A DNA stretch of 64,000 nucleotides, from positions 26,511,501 through 26,575,500 of the forward strand of contig NC_084592.1 in NCBI RefSeq assembly GCF_033807715.1, read 5' to 3'. Positions 1 through 11,345 of the stretch are shown here, piece after piece. Both the position numbers and the translations under genes were made by a program. Under the pieces are notes generated by a model. The model was not told the DNA's origin, did not search any database, and saw nothing but the letters and a program-made list of their open reading frames with translations. Position 1 is the stretch's first letter; the number at the start of each line of letters is the position of its first letter. The stretch is from Cololabis saira. Its lineage: Eukaryota > Chordata > Actinopteri > Beloniformes > Belonidae.

Positions 1-3000
1 TAAAGGTATGGAGGTGCATTAGGGCACAGATGACTTGCACATCTGTGAGAACATAGATAATCCTGAACTATATGTTGTGATTCACCACTATCACTATGCA
101 GATGACATCTTATCCAGGGAGCACCTGTGTCAGTAACACAGTGCAAAACTACATTCTGCTTATGCTACAATGGCACTCATCCAGGTACTAAGCAGATGTG
201 TTAACAGTCGAGACCCATCACTTTCTGACAGTATTTGAGACAGTAAAAAATGAAAATAAAAACTATAGTGGCAACTCATCTGTTGGTTGTGGAAATCCTA
301 CAATGTACCTCAAGCAACAATCAGAAAATTGATATTTTCTGATGTCTCACTTTTAAATGCAACAAACCTTGCAGCCAGGATTTGAACCAGGAACCTTTGG
401 GCTGGAAGGCCACCAGGCTGCCCCAGTGCCCTCTGATTACCATCGTACTTAATGACCAAACTGTCCCTTTGTTATTTTTGTTTACAACATACGAGCTTGC
501 AAAAGTTAACATATTTAGACCTATGCTTCATATGCACGCTTACATTTTTAATACAAAATAATATTTTTAAGATACTGATCAGCATATGGGCAAAGTCAAT
601 GATTTAAAATAAACACAGGCATTTTTACTTTTTCTAATGAGAGTGAGAAATAAAATTGATTTGGTAGATTTGAAAAAAGATGCCTAAAGTTTTTGCAGAA
701 AGCCCTTAGGTCTAAAAAGCTTTAATTTCTCTCTCTCTCTCTGTTTTTTTTTCAACCTTTGAGATAAATGGATTTTATACAGGCAATGAGATTTAAGCAT
801 ACAAAAGCGGTCTATCTATTTTATTCACCTTCAACAAACTTTTTTTTAAAGAATTTGGACTTGATTTCGGCGCTGTTGCAATCAAACAACTAAATCCTTG
901 GTCTAATTAAATCGTTGTGTGAGAAAGTTATAAAGTACAAAGACTGAAAAGACATCTAAACACATAGTGTATGATTAAAGAAAAAAAAGGAGGTCCCCAT
1001 AATTGTCATATTTGCCCTTGAGTTGAGGCATACAGCCGCAGTGGCTGAAGGTTTTGGTAAAGTGTATCACTATTGTCATATCCCAGATATTCCTCAGTGT
1101 GCCGACTGTAATTAGTTCTAAGATTAATCTCCACCAGCACGGTCTAATGTGGTCTTCTCCCACACCGCTCCCAAAATAAAGGCTAGCAAAGATAATCAAA
1201 TAATAGGTGAAGATCAATGAATGGACCAAATCACTGTAGTCCCCAGTTCCCTTATGCAATTATTTCCTATTCACATTAATTATTGCTAACAGATGACTCT
1301 AATGACTTTGAGGAGAAACTGGCCATGACAGCTTTGCGAATGATCAATGCTGTTTTAAATGAGGTCACAACACTTGACACCTTTTGGTCCGTCTGACTGG
1401 AAAGTGCATTGATTGAAATATATAGTGAATATAGTGCCAGCGGACTACGGGAGATACCTGGCTGTCTGTTGTGTTGAGGTACTCTTAGACTCTTACAATG
1501 AAAAGAATAACATTTTACTCCAGTTAAACATAGGCTTTATAGCAGTGTGAAACAGATGGGGCCTTGTACGGAAAGAAGCTGCACTTAAAATTAAAATGAA
1601 CATATAAAAGATGAATACAATTAAATAAAATACAAAGAGAAAGGTCATAGTTATGGTGTAGAGAAGGTGAAACCCAATTTAAACACGTGAAATAACCAAT
1701 GGAATGCTAGCATGGCTGAGCATGGTGCTGGGAGATGGAGATGGAAAAGAGAAGCTTTTATGCCAAACAGGAGGACTAAATTCAAAACTTCAAAGTTAAA
1801 TCTATAAGAAACTAAAGGCTGAGTTTCATATATAGACAAAGGCTTTTGTAAAATAGTTCAAGAAGTTATTAAAGCTTTGTCCGCTTGCCTATTAGGCGCA
1901 GTGCATGTATACCGGGTTGACCTCCATATCTGTGTTGCCTGAACCTGCGTTTTATTCTATCACTCAGCTGTTCTTTTTAACACCCCGGTCTCAGTGAAGT
2001 TATTGAGACTGCCATGAAAGGTATTGATTTCTGTGCTGGGACACAATTATCCCTTCCTTTCTCTTTGTTTCATTGGAAATCAAAAAGGCTATATATGGTC
2101 CTTCACACTGCATCGAGTTATCTGTCCAAAAAGGACAGTTCATTTATTTATTTTTTATTTTTCAGTTTTAGAATAAACAGCCATGGTGGGTTTGTCGTGG
2201 TGTTAAACTTATACCCACCTGCCAGGACATAACTATTAAAAAAACTTTATATGCTTACCTCTGTTTTGAAATAAATGTATGTACAGTATAGCTCTTTGTC
2301 TTTAGGTGAAATAACCAACATTATGTTTTAGACATAAAAACTATTGTTAATATTTGGAAAAGCTAAAGGTTTGCTTTAAAACATCTACATCATGTAATCA
2401 TATATATCATATAAATGTCCACATCTGTAAATCATGTGGAATAGAAAAAAGAAAAAGCTCTCACAGAATCACAGTACATTTAAAGTTTTGTGTTGCAGGG
2501 TTTGTGTTTGCAGTGTCACAAATAATGTATTATTCATTCCCACCAATACAATAACTTACTGTCGGTACTTTAATCTAAAATTAAACATTTGAAGTTGTAA
2601 TTTAGTTTCGCTTCAGGGCAACAAGGCTATAAATTATTTTTTTTTTAGACTTTACTTAGAAGTTTTTGGCTCTTCTACAAATACTTCTGACAACTTCTAG
2701 AATAGAATTAAACAGAAACTATTGATTTTCGTTTAGTTTGGTTCTGACTCCCCTGAACTGCAGTAAGTGAAGTGATGAGTGGTGTAGCTCCGTGACGAGT
2801 CACATGATTCACCCCATGGCTGCTGCTTGGCCACTGGGATAAAACATGCTGCATAACTAACAGGCTTAATTCATTTAGGCTCATTTTGTAGATTCTGACC
2901 AACACAGAAACATCATCATCTTTCGCATCACACACAAGAGCCTCCAAGTTTCCTTAATTGCCTTTAGGTTGGGCTGCGTTTAAAACCAGTGATGAAACAT

Positions 3001-3330
3001 AGAAAAAGCGACTTGACATTCTGGGTTTATGGTTCACAATACAAATGTAATGTCAAGAAGAGGTAGACAATCAAACGTCAAGTTGACAGGAGTGAATATA
3101 ACCCATGGTTAGAATATTATTTTTGTACTGATAAATTAAAAATGTTATTATTTTTGAACACGTCTCTTATTGCCGAAGCTGAATCGATGATGGTCTTCAT
3201 TTCTTAATCATGTCATTTATTTTGCCGTTATTTTGTATAATTAGACAATCATATGTTTTCACTGCAGCATCCATCTCTTCATTGCTTGTGTCATTCCCAC
3301 TGATTGATTGCTTAATTTATTCTTTTCCAG
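1..3330 (+). other. nckap5: nckap5 intron (upstream part)
   Basis: No exon is visible here. The short open frames lack plausible paired splice sites and resemble nothing I know. The next exon opens in phase 0 and continues a protein whose N-terminal part must be upstream, so this stretch is inferred to be intronic. It is AT-rich with one tRNA-SINE-like fragment near 340-445. Around 1150-1190 a short stretch resembles the AATAAAGGCTA tail of the SINE at 19265. Confidence 0.6.
340..445 (-). repeat. tRNA-derived SINE fragment (minus strand)
   Basis: Read on the minus strand, this contains a polymerase III B-box-like motif, GGTTCAAATCC, preceded at roughly tRNA spacing by a weak A-box-like stretch. 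This is the usual head of a tRNA-derived SINE. No poly-A tail or target-site duplication is visible, so it is probably an old truncated copy. Confidence 0.4.
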
Positions 3331-3510
3331 GAGGTCCAAAGAAATGGAAAAGCAGGAATTCCTGCAGGAAGATGGCCCAGCCTACTGAGTCTAACGTGCC
3401 CACGCAGTAGTGGTAGTGGCAGTGGTAGTGAGCTTTCACTTTCCAGCGCTTGCAGTGAATACTCCAGTGGCTCCCATACTTGGGCAGAGGGACGAGGTTT
3501 TTCCAAGCAG
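3331..3510 (+). CDS. nckap5: nckap5 internal exon
   Basis: This 180-nt exon lies between a pyrimidine-rich acceptor (TCTTTTCCAG) and a GTGGGT donor. Read in phase 0 it encodes 60 residues starting EVQRNGKAG. They include GRWPSLLSLTCPRSS, a Gly-Ser run and ELSLSSACSEYSSGS, a Ser-rich block I recognise from the vertebrate NCKAP5 family. It ends in phase 0 and joins the large exon at 3606 without a frame break. The longest open frame over this interval in another frame is a shadow. The assignment rests on remembered family sequence plus synteny. Confidence 0.85.
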
Positions 3511-3605
3511 GTGGGTATCACAGTTCTTCTGTTGGTCTTTAAAAAATGATTGATTATGCATATAAATCCCCCTTCAGTAATTGTAAATACTCTTGTCATG
3601 TATAG

Positions 3606-6520
3606 TGTGCCACAAGCCGGGACAAAAGGATGAGTACGGGCTTTGTATCCAGCAATCATTCAGCACCTATTGGGGAAACAGACTTAGGATGGAAGGAGGG
3701 CCATATTTTAAAAGGCCTAAAGCGTCTTCAGATGAACAAATCCAGAGAGACGTCATCACTTCCATCTGTACCACACTGCAAAGACTGCATGACATCAAAT
3801 GAGGGCATATATTCTCTTGGTGTCAAATGTGGCCAACAAGGGACTACAGCCAAGGAGGTAGCGCCTTCAAGTAAAGCGTTTACGGCTGAAGCAGGTGTTT
3901 CCACTCTAGACTCTGATGATCCAGATGATGACTCACCTAAAGTACCCAAAAGGGAATCCAGTGACCAGCCAACAAAGGATTGTCTTCATTTGGACAAACT
4001 GGATGTTATTAAGGATAATGACCAACATTTTCATGAAGGCTGTGGGAAATCTTCAGAGAACTCTGGTCCTTTCCCCTCCCCTGACTCAGACAACCTTTCA
4101 ATTCTAGAGACCCCCATCATCAAACCTGGTGTAAGCCCAACTGATAGCCTTACACATCTAGAAGAAACAAACCAGCACTCGCTGGAGAAACAGAAAACAT
4201 CAAGCTTGAAATTCAGTGACCAAAACAATAACCAGGAACGGTCTACTGACCGCAAGTCCAGACTTGATCATAGCAAAAGACAACAGGGCAGACCTTCTGC
4301 AAGGCAAGCGGAGCCATTAAATAACACGAGCTCAACTATTCAGCATACCGCAACAAGAGCCCTCAGCTGCATGAATGAAGCCAGACAGCGCAGTTCTTCA
4401 ATGGAGGTTCCTCATCGCAGAGAGCAAACAAGCCAGTCTGGCAGTGATAGCAAGGATTACGCTGCATCAGAGTCTCCTCAGAGGAAACCAAAATCACAGC
4501 TATGTGACTCAGCAAGGAAGGCTTTCATTCTGCGAAGCAAGAGTGCAGATGGAGGGCAAGAACAAACTAAGTATACACACTCCCCTCTGCACCAAAAGCT
4601 TTTTAAGGGTCAAAAATCAAAAGGACAGTCAAACCCAAACCCTTCAGGGTATAGTGTGCCTGGCAAAAGGACAAATATCAATAAAACACATGGCTCGGGC
4701 AAAGGTTCATTATCTAAAGCTGAGCAACATGAGGAAGTTGCAGTATCACCAAGTTCCAAGTCCCTTGAGAATGTTCAGCAGCTCTCTCCTCTAGCATCCC
4801 CTGTGAAACATTCAAAGACACTAAAGTCTCCAGGTGTTAAAGAGTGCGCAAAGAGTCCAACAAAATTGCCCTTGCAAATCAACAGACTCTCAAGTAGTGA
4901 CTCTGTGGAAGAAAGCATCTATGACAACTTACCCTGCTCACCACGAAAACAGCGGCGCCAAGACCAGCACTGTGATGTTTCCCAGTCAAAGCATAGGTCC
5001 CCATCCCCACCCCCACCACCTCCCGGACGAACTACTTCTCTTCTACTTAGGCACAGCTCTGACAGCTTACCCAAAGAAGAAAAATTGGCCAGCCAGGGTC
5101 AGACCACCACTGCTGGGAAGCCAGCGTCAACTACAGCCAAGACTCAATCAAATCAGTTGTCTTCTGTTTTACAAGCTCAACAATCCAACGTAGTAGAAGA
5201 GAATAAACAAATAGCTTCTCAGTTGGGTGTTGAAGGTCAACCACTGAAAGACAAACCTGCCAAACTCTACAGTGCTCACTCAACGAAGATGTCTCGCGTC
5301 CCTGTTCAAGAATCACAACCCCCTGAGTCAGTCAGGTTATCCACGGACAGAGTGGCCAACTGCCTAGATGAAAATGCAGCATCTTCTATAATACCAAATC
5401 ACAACATCCTACAAAGATCTCAACAGAGTAACAGTGAGCCAAAACTTTCAGAAGTCCTACCACCAACATATTCTAATCTTTACTATCATGGAATTGCTCA
5501 TAATTCCCAAATTTCCTCTTCAAGGGCTGTAAAACGGTCACTTCCTGTAAATGCGAAATCTCACGAGGCAATCACAGGACAGGACACGAATACCTTCTTA
5601 ATTTTTGGAAGACAAAACAAAGATGATGTGAAAAGTGTCCACACCTTTCAGACTTTTACATGCGATGCCCAGAGGGGACATGAACCTGAAGCACATTGCA
5701 AAGCTGGCAGAAAGATTGAAACTCGCTGTAATTCCCTGGATTCTGAGCCTGTTCAGCCTATTCCATCAGACAGCGGTGTGATGTTAGATTGGGGATTTGA
5801 TGAGGAGGGTTGGTTGTTTAAACGCTCTGTTTCTGTGTCTACGAGACCTCTCTTCAAGCCAGTAATGGGCATGAATGGGGCCAAGGCTCGTAGTCAGAGC
5901 TTTGGCGCACGCTACATGGACAGACCCAGTTTCAACAGGTCTGGAAAGGTCCGCACACAGATCAAAACACACTCGGGGAGCTCTTTGAATTCTCTTGGAG
6001 ATGTCCTTCCTGGCAGCATGAGTTGCTCCAGTAGCTACCATTGTCCAATGAATCGATCCCTTTTAAACAACTTTTTGATCGAAGAGGGCCTGACAGGTCC
6101 TTCACATTTGGGTTCCTCCAGTGAAAGGCTCCAAAGCCTAAAACTCCAACGAGAGCAGGCTCGGCGGCTTCAGATTGAGCAACAGTTTTCAAGCGCCTTT
6201 GGTGAGCCCGTTTCTGAAGAACCAGAGAGACAAAGCACGATAACCACGATCGAGGAGAAAGTTATGCTGGGAATTGAGGAGAACTTGCACAAGTCTCAGG
6301 AACAGGACAGAACTACTGAAGTAAAGCAAAAGTCTGGCTCAAGCATTGCAAATTGGTTTGGTTTTCGTAAGAGTAAGCTTCCTGCTCCAAGCAGCAAAAA
6401 GACCGATCCACCAAAAGTTAAAGAAGAAAAGCGGGAGCAAAAGATTACATCTCTACTTGGAGGAAAGAATGCAAAGTCAGACAAAAAGAGAGACAGAAGA
6501 AAAAGTGATGGAAAAGACTG
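3606..6520 (+). CDS. nckap5: nckap5 giant exon (Nck-associated protein 5)
   Basis: One uninterrupted 2915-nt exon encodes about 971 residues. The acceptor is CATGTATAG; the donor is GTAAGA at 6521, and the apparent stop just after it is intronic. The protein is hydrophilic and Ser/Lys/Gln-rich, as in NCKAP5. Visible features are a polyproline stretch SPSPPPPPPG near exon residue 467 (a candidate SH3 ligand, consistent with the name Nck-associated protein), repeated basic SP/SPxK motifs, a predicted helical Glu/Gln/Arg-rich segment (LQSLKLQREQARRLQIEQQ, about 840-860), and a C-terminal SSIANWFGFRKSKLP motif (about 911-925) followed by a highly basic Lys-rich tail. Family knowledge: NCKAP5 and NCKAP5L are large disordered proteins linked to microtubules and centrosomes. 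The frame carries on from the 3331 exon and leaves phase 2 for the 6861 exon. Neighbouring lypd1 and gpr39 support nckap5 rather than nckap5l. Confidence 0.93.
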
Positions 6521-6860
6521 GTAAGAACTTGAGAAATAAATACCATCTTTTAACTCTGGTGCACTTAACATAACTGTTCTCCTGAGACTCACTGGCCCAA
6601 ATGCTGTTTGATAAGTGTATTTATTCATACAATTACTTCCTTAGGTGCATTGGTATTATTAATATCACTTAATTATGATATCTTAGACACATCTATCAGT
6701 CTTCTTTGCCCTGAGACGTGTTCCAACACGATTCGTTGGGAGGAAACATAGAAGTTTCAATAGATAAGAGATTAATTTATCACCTGAATGGCTCTGGGTG
6801 TCTTGAGTCAATATCGCAGGATTGCAGTATGACGTTTGTTGACAAACTGTTTTATTTCAG

Positions 6861-6975
6861 CTCTGCAGGGAGAAGAGAGTCTCATGATGCAGTGCGGGCA
6901 TGCATCTCAATGCCCTGCCCAGGAATGTCCATGACTGACATCCAAGGACATACAAACATCATAGGAGAGTCAAAG
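6861..6975 (+). CDS. nckap5: nckap5 exon after the giant exon
   Basis: This 115-nt exon has acceptor TTTTATTTCAG and donor GTAAAT. Its first base completes the Cys codon split from the giant exon (TG|C). The remaining 38 codons are open and include RRESHDAVRACISMPCPGM and MTDIQGHTNIIGESK, in keeping with the NCKAP5 C-terminal region. It ends in phase 0. The next recognisable exon (14044) needs one carried-over base, so at least one exon with length 3n+1 between them has not been identified. Confidence 0.8.
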
Positions 6976-8799
6976 GTAAATTATTATATTGATACAGCAT
7001 GGGGAAAGTTCAAGATTTGATTATGAAATCACACAAACGCACCATTAGGGAACCTCTAAAATCTGAAATGAAACAAGCAGACTGGTGCTGTATTCTGTAA
7101 CTTCAGAAACTGGCTCTCAATGATGGCAGGGATGTTGTGCATGGGATGTCACAAAAGTCCCCACAAATATCCACCTGCAATTATGTTATTGATCAGGAAA
7201 GAGTGTTTCTGGAATACCTTGAGCTATTCACACAAACCCTTTCTTATTTTATCACTTAATCTGTCTTTGAATTTTCTTTTCAGTCCTTTGGATTCATGTC
7301 TAGATTTCATTAACCTCGAATATGCTTTCCAAAAACTGTATATGACACTTAAACAAAGTGTCTTTTTGAGTAGTCATGCACATTGAATAACTATATCTGA
7401 AAACTTGTGAAACTGTGTAAGTAAGTTACTCCAATTAATGCCATCATATAACAATATTCACAAAATATCCAGCATGTTCTAACAGGTACTATGAATTATT
7501 TACAAGAAACGGCCCCAGGTGTAATGTCAGACATGGACAAAAATGAACAGAGGGGAGAAAATGCATTTTGATGACGTGGCAATTTTTGTTGTTGGTATGA
7601 AACATACAGGGATTCGTGTTGACAGTTTTGTAAAGCACTGCGGGGATAAGTAAAAACTAAATTCTGCACCAATATACTTGAACGATGAAAACTTCTGTTC
7701 TTGTCGCTATACAAAAATGTCCTGATGCAGATGATGACCCGAAGAACTGATGGTGAAAATGGATCTGGAGTGAAGAGCCCCACCCAGGATGCTGTAATAG
7801 GTCAGATTCTTCTTTTGTCTGTCACATTACTGTATATATATGTATATATAGATATTAGTTTGCTCTTGAACATCAGATAAAGAAGCAAAGGCAGGCCCAG
7901 TAGCGATGTTGGCTGCGTTCTCTTAAATACCACAGCATTAAGGTTTTATTTGTGCTTACCATTTTGCAGTTTGCAGACAGAAGTGAAGACCAAAAATGAC
8001 AGATTTGTGTAAGTTGTGAACATGATGAACATGCTACAAACAGTCAAATAACATGAAAATAGTTTTGTCAGTGTGTGCATTTTCTCCATCATATGTATGT
8101 TAAATTTGTCTGTGCTACGTCTGCATTTGTTTCTTGTGGCTGTTATCATCAGGACAAAAAGTAGCCATTTCACTCAAAGCCTATACCATGCAGACTTTGC
8201 TCTAATGGTTAACTCCTCATCTTCACGCATTCTTGCACTGAGAAGTTGCATGTAAAGGCTCATTCAATTAGAAATAACCAATTCACTCATCTGAGGACCT
8301 TAGCTCCCCTCTGGTCTGGCTTGACAGGAGTATTGGACCATAAACTAGTGCTGCAGCACAAGGCAGATCTCTCCCACTGAAGTTTAATGTGATGCTGTGA
8401 AGGTGCAGTGAGCAATGATTTCATGATATTTTTTTCATAAAAATTGATTTTTGCTAAGTGCCATACAAACGGGCAAACATTTCTGAAGTTACGTGTGGTG
8501 GCAAAGGGGGGATTGACTAGTACTGGAGGTGCCCATTGACATTACCTAGACGTCAATACACAATCGCTGTAATTATGTCCTCTCAGCAGCACGGAAACGT
8601 TTCAGCATCTCTGCCAAGAACTGATTTAAGAATGAAAAGAATCTTGTTGAATAATGTATATGCTACAGCTCCTTTTGCAATGCAAAGTTCTGTCCTCTTG
8701 TGCAGACGTAGATTGTTTTCCTAGTTGGAAGTTGGATGTCATCTTTATGGTGTGTTTTATTCATATATTTATTTTCCCCTGGACATTTGGCGATGTAAG

Positions 8800-8842
8800 G
8801 TGTGGGTGTGTGTGTGCGTGTGTGTGTGTGTGTGTGCGTGTG
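8800..8842. repeat. (TG)n microsatellite
   Basis: Alternating TG with a few GC interruptions, followed by a G-rich tract (GGTGGTGGGAGG and a run of G near 8880). This is simple repeat DNA in a nckap5 intron. The one open frame across it is low complexity and not a gene. Confidence 0.9.
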
Positions 8843-9147
8843 GTGGTGGGAGGCGGGCAGTGGGTGTGGAGGGTTGAGGGGGGGGCAGGTATTTCAGCAC
8901 TGCTGGTTCCTCACATCAGTGTGGTGTACTGCATACGAGCCCTAACCATGAAACTAATAAATAATAAGGCTCTTAGACTCCAAAGAGAATTGAGTTAAAG
9001 TTTCTGTTTGGTGCTTTGAACAAGTTTACTCAATTATTTTTTGTGCAATTTTGAATTAATAATTAAAAAAAAAAAAAAAAATACTGAAACAGAGAAATTT
9101 TTCCTGTAGCTTAACCTTACTTGACTTAATAAAGACTAGGTGATGCA

Positions 9148-9623
9148 CAGTGTTGTGCATGAACGAGTTCAAATCAATGCGTTCATTGAACACGTTCATT
9201 TCTGTGAGAAAGTTGAACTGAACGCAACATATTTGCAAATAAAGAACTTGGAACGTGAACTTGATCTGAAGATAACGAACTGGAATTTGAACTGTTCAGA
9301 TTATGTGAGTTTCAGCTTCACTGCTTGTCATCCAGATCTGCACAAGTCTGTTAATGACAGTTATTTTGATCAGGGTGCTGAAGCAGGGAAACATCTGTAA
9401 CATGCAGGACAGGGTCCTGAAGACCAGGGTTGAAGACCACTACAACAGTTTTAGGATAGGGTGCCATTTCATTCGTACTTCTCACCTAAAAATATTGAAA
9501 TGAACTGAATTTGAACTAGTTCAAAATGAAAATGGTGAACTATGAATGTGAACTATTCATTTTTAAACTATGTGAACTGAACTTTGAACTAGTTCATGAG
9601 AAGTATGAACTTGCACAACACTG
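9148..9623. mobile_element. Non-autonomous hAT MITE with perfect 8-bp TSD
   Basis: The 476-bp element has terminal inverted repeats: CAGTGTTGTGCA at 9148 and the matching inverted end GCACAACACTG at 9623. It is flanked on both sides by the 8-bp direct repeat GTGATGCA (9140-9147 and 9624-9631), the target duplication expected of hAT transposases. The interior has no transposase frame. It is rich in variants of GAACTAGTTC / TGAACT, which gives dense subterminal inverted repeats typical of transposase-binding sites. It has probably been mobilised in trans by an autonomous hAT elsewhere in the genome. Confidence 0.93.
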
Positions 9624-10974
9624 GTGATGCATCATGTAAGACTTTGTAAATGCTATGACTCCTCAAATCTTCAGTCAAACAACAGTCATGTGCTCTGTAC
9701 GTAGCTGGGAAAGTTTCTTAGAGTAGCTGTCTCCTCAGGACCTAATAATAGTAGCTTCTGAACAAACGTCATGTAAAGCTTTAAAAGTATTTTGATTAAG
9801 TTACCATTGGGGAATGTGTCATACAACTAAGCAAGACACAGCTCAACCACCATTTATGTTCTTAAAATGTTTTTAGAGACACTATCAGCACAGGTCTTGG
9901 GATTACTTTGGAGGATTCAGTTATGCAGGTCTAGATTAAAATAGCTCGACCATGGGATGGGCTGCGTTTACATGTTAGCTTTTCATAAGGAATCCTGCAA
10001 ACATTACTTTACCTCGTTTTTTACCATTAGTACCACCAGTATATCAGAACTGGCGCCTGATAGAGCGTGGCATTGCCCAGAAGATTTATTGAATTGGCTG
10101 TTTTAAGCTTCTGACATTTCCAGGAATTATAAATTTTTTATTTCTTACTTCTGCTTAAATTTCATTTTTTGGACATTTTATTTGTTTAAAGTGTGATTGC
10201 ATTTGTCCATCTTCATCATGGCTTGAGTCTTTAAACCTACAAAGTTGTGAAACGTGCAACAATGAAGTGATTTTGAAGCAACTCGTGTTGTTTTTGTTGT
10301 TTTTTGAACTGCAATGTTTTGTTTGGTGGAGCAAATTAGTTTTATTATACATTGTTGAGATCAAGCTGAATTGATTCAAGCTGGCTGGAGCTAACATAGT
10401 GGGATTGAAATGGGATCTTTGGTTACCTATGGCACTCTTTTCTTCACCCTTCATTCCTGTCTGCATCTTCAACTTTCCAATAATAGTTGAAAATCCTCGA
10501 AAACTTGATAATAATGACACTTTGAAAAATAGATGCATTCCTAATTTTTGACCCGTTTCTCATCAAGTCCGTGAGGCAGAAGACCGACTTTCCATGGCTG
10601 TGCCTCAGATCGGTTCTAATTAACCTTTTGAAAAATGATTTATGCCCTTTAGGCTAGGGGAAGTTCCACCTGTCAATTTTGGATAAGATCCCAAATTTTG
10701 GATGAGCCATTATTCAGAATATGCTAAAACAGACCATTTCCATCAGGTTTGCTTGATTGTGCCTGCAAATATCATCTCTTACTTAATATTTTGTCTTTTG
10801 TTTTACTTTTGATACAAGCAGAAAGTAGAATACGTGTTATTGATTCAAAAAAAGAAGAAATAAATAAAGAGAAATTGGGAGCATAGAAATAAACAAGCAA
10901 TGAGTTGGGTGTTTTTTTGTTTTCTTTTTTTCCCACCACATCTTTTACTAAATTAAAAATAGTATCTTATTAAT

Positions 10975-11345
10975 CTTTGCGCATGGGTCAGGTGGAGCAC
11001 TAATGGCAGACCCTGCTGAAATTTCATTGGCCGGGGTGAGACCATTGGCAAGCTGCTGCAAATATCAAGCATGTTTGATACGGACGGACGCCTGCCCTCC
11101 AGGGTTAATCACCTCATTAAAATTTCAACACCGCACCAGCTAAGCACAATCATCCGAGCTACTACTGAGAGAATTAACTTTGCCTTCAGCTGTGAGCTGA
11201 ATTAAATCCTCCAGCCCCACCACAAAAGTTGTTTAACTTGATGGAGAGTTTACAGAGCAAGTCTTCAGCTTTGATACCTTCATCGTGATGAGGTGATATG
11301 AACAAAGCCTGCCCACCCCAGCAAATCAAGATTTAATTCGGGCCT
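10975..11345. promoter_or_regulatory. Possible conserved noncoding element in nckap5 intron
   Basis: This segment stands out from AT-rich intron by balanced composition and many homeodomain-like ATTA/TAAT cores (CCTCATTAAAATTTC, GAGAATTAACTTTG, GAATTAAATCC, GATTTAATTCG). It has no open frame, repeat structure or terminal repeats. This is the usual look of a vertebrate conserved noncoding enhancer. It is inference from composition only; no alignment was available. Confidence 0.25.

Noticed and set aside
1140..1200. SINE tail (AAAATAAAGGCTAGCAAAG)
   Set aside because: Only the short tail-like words match; no polymerase III boxes upstream, too little to call an element.
6521..6524. Stop codon ending the large nckap5 frame (protein ending GKDW)
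   Set aside because: The TAA lies in a GTAAGA splice donor, and splicing to 6861 restores an open frame, so it is intronic.
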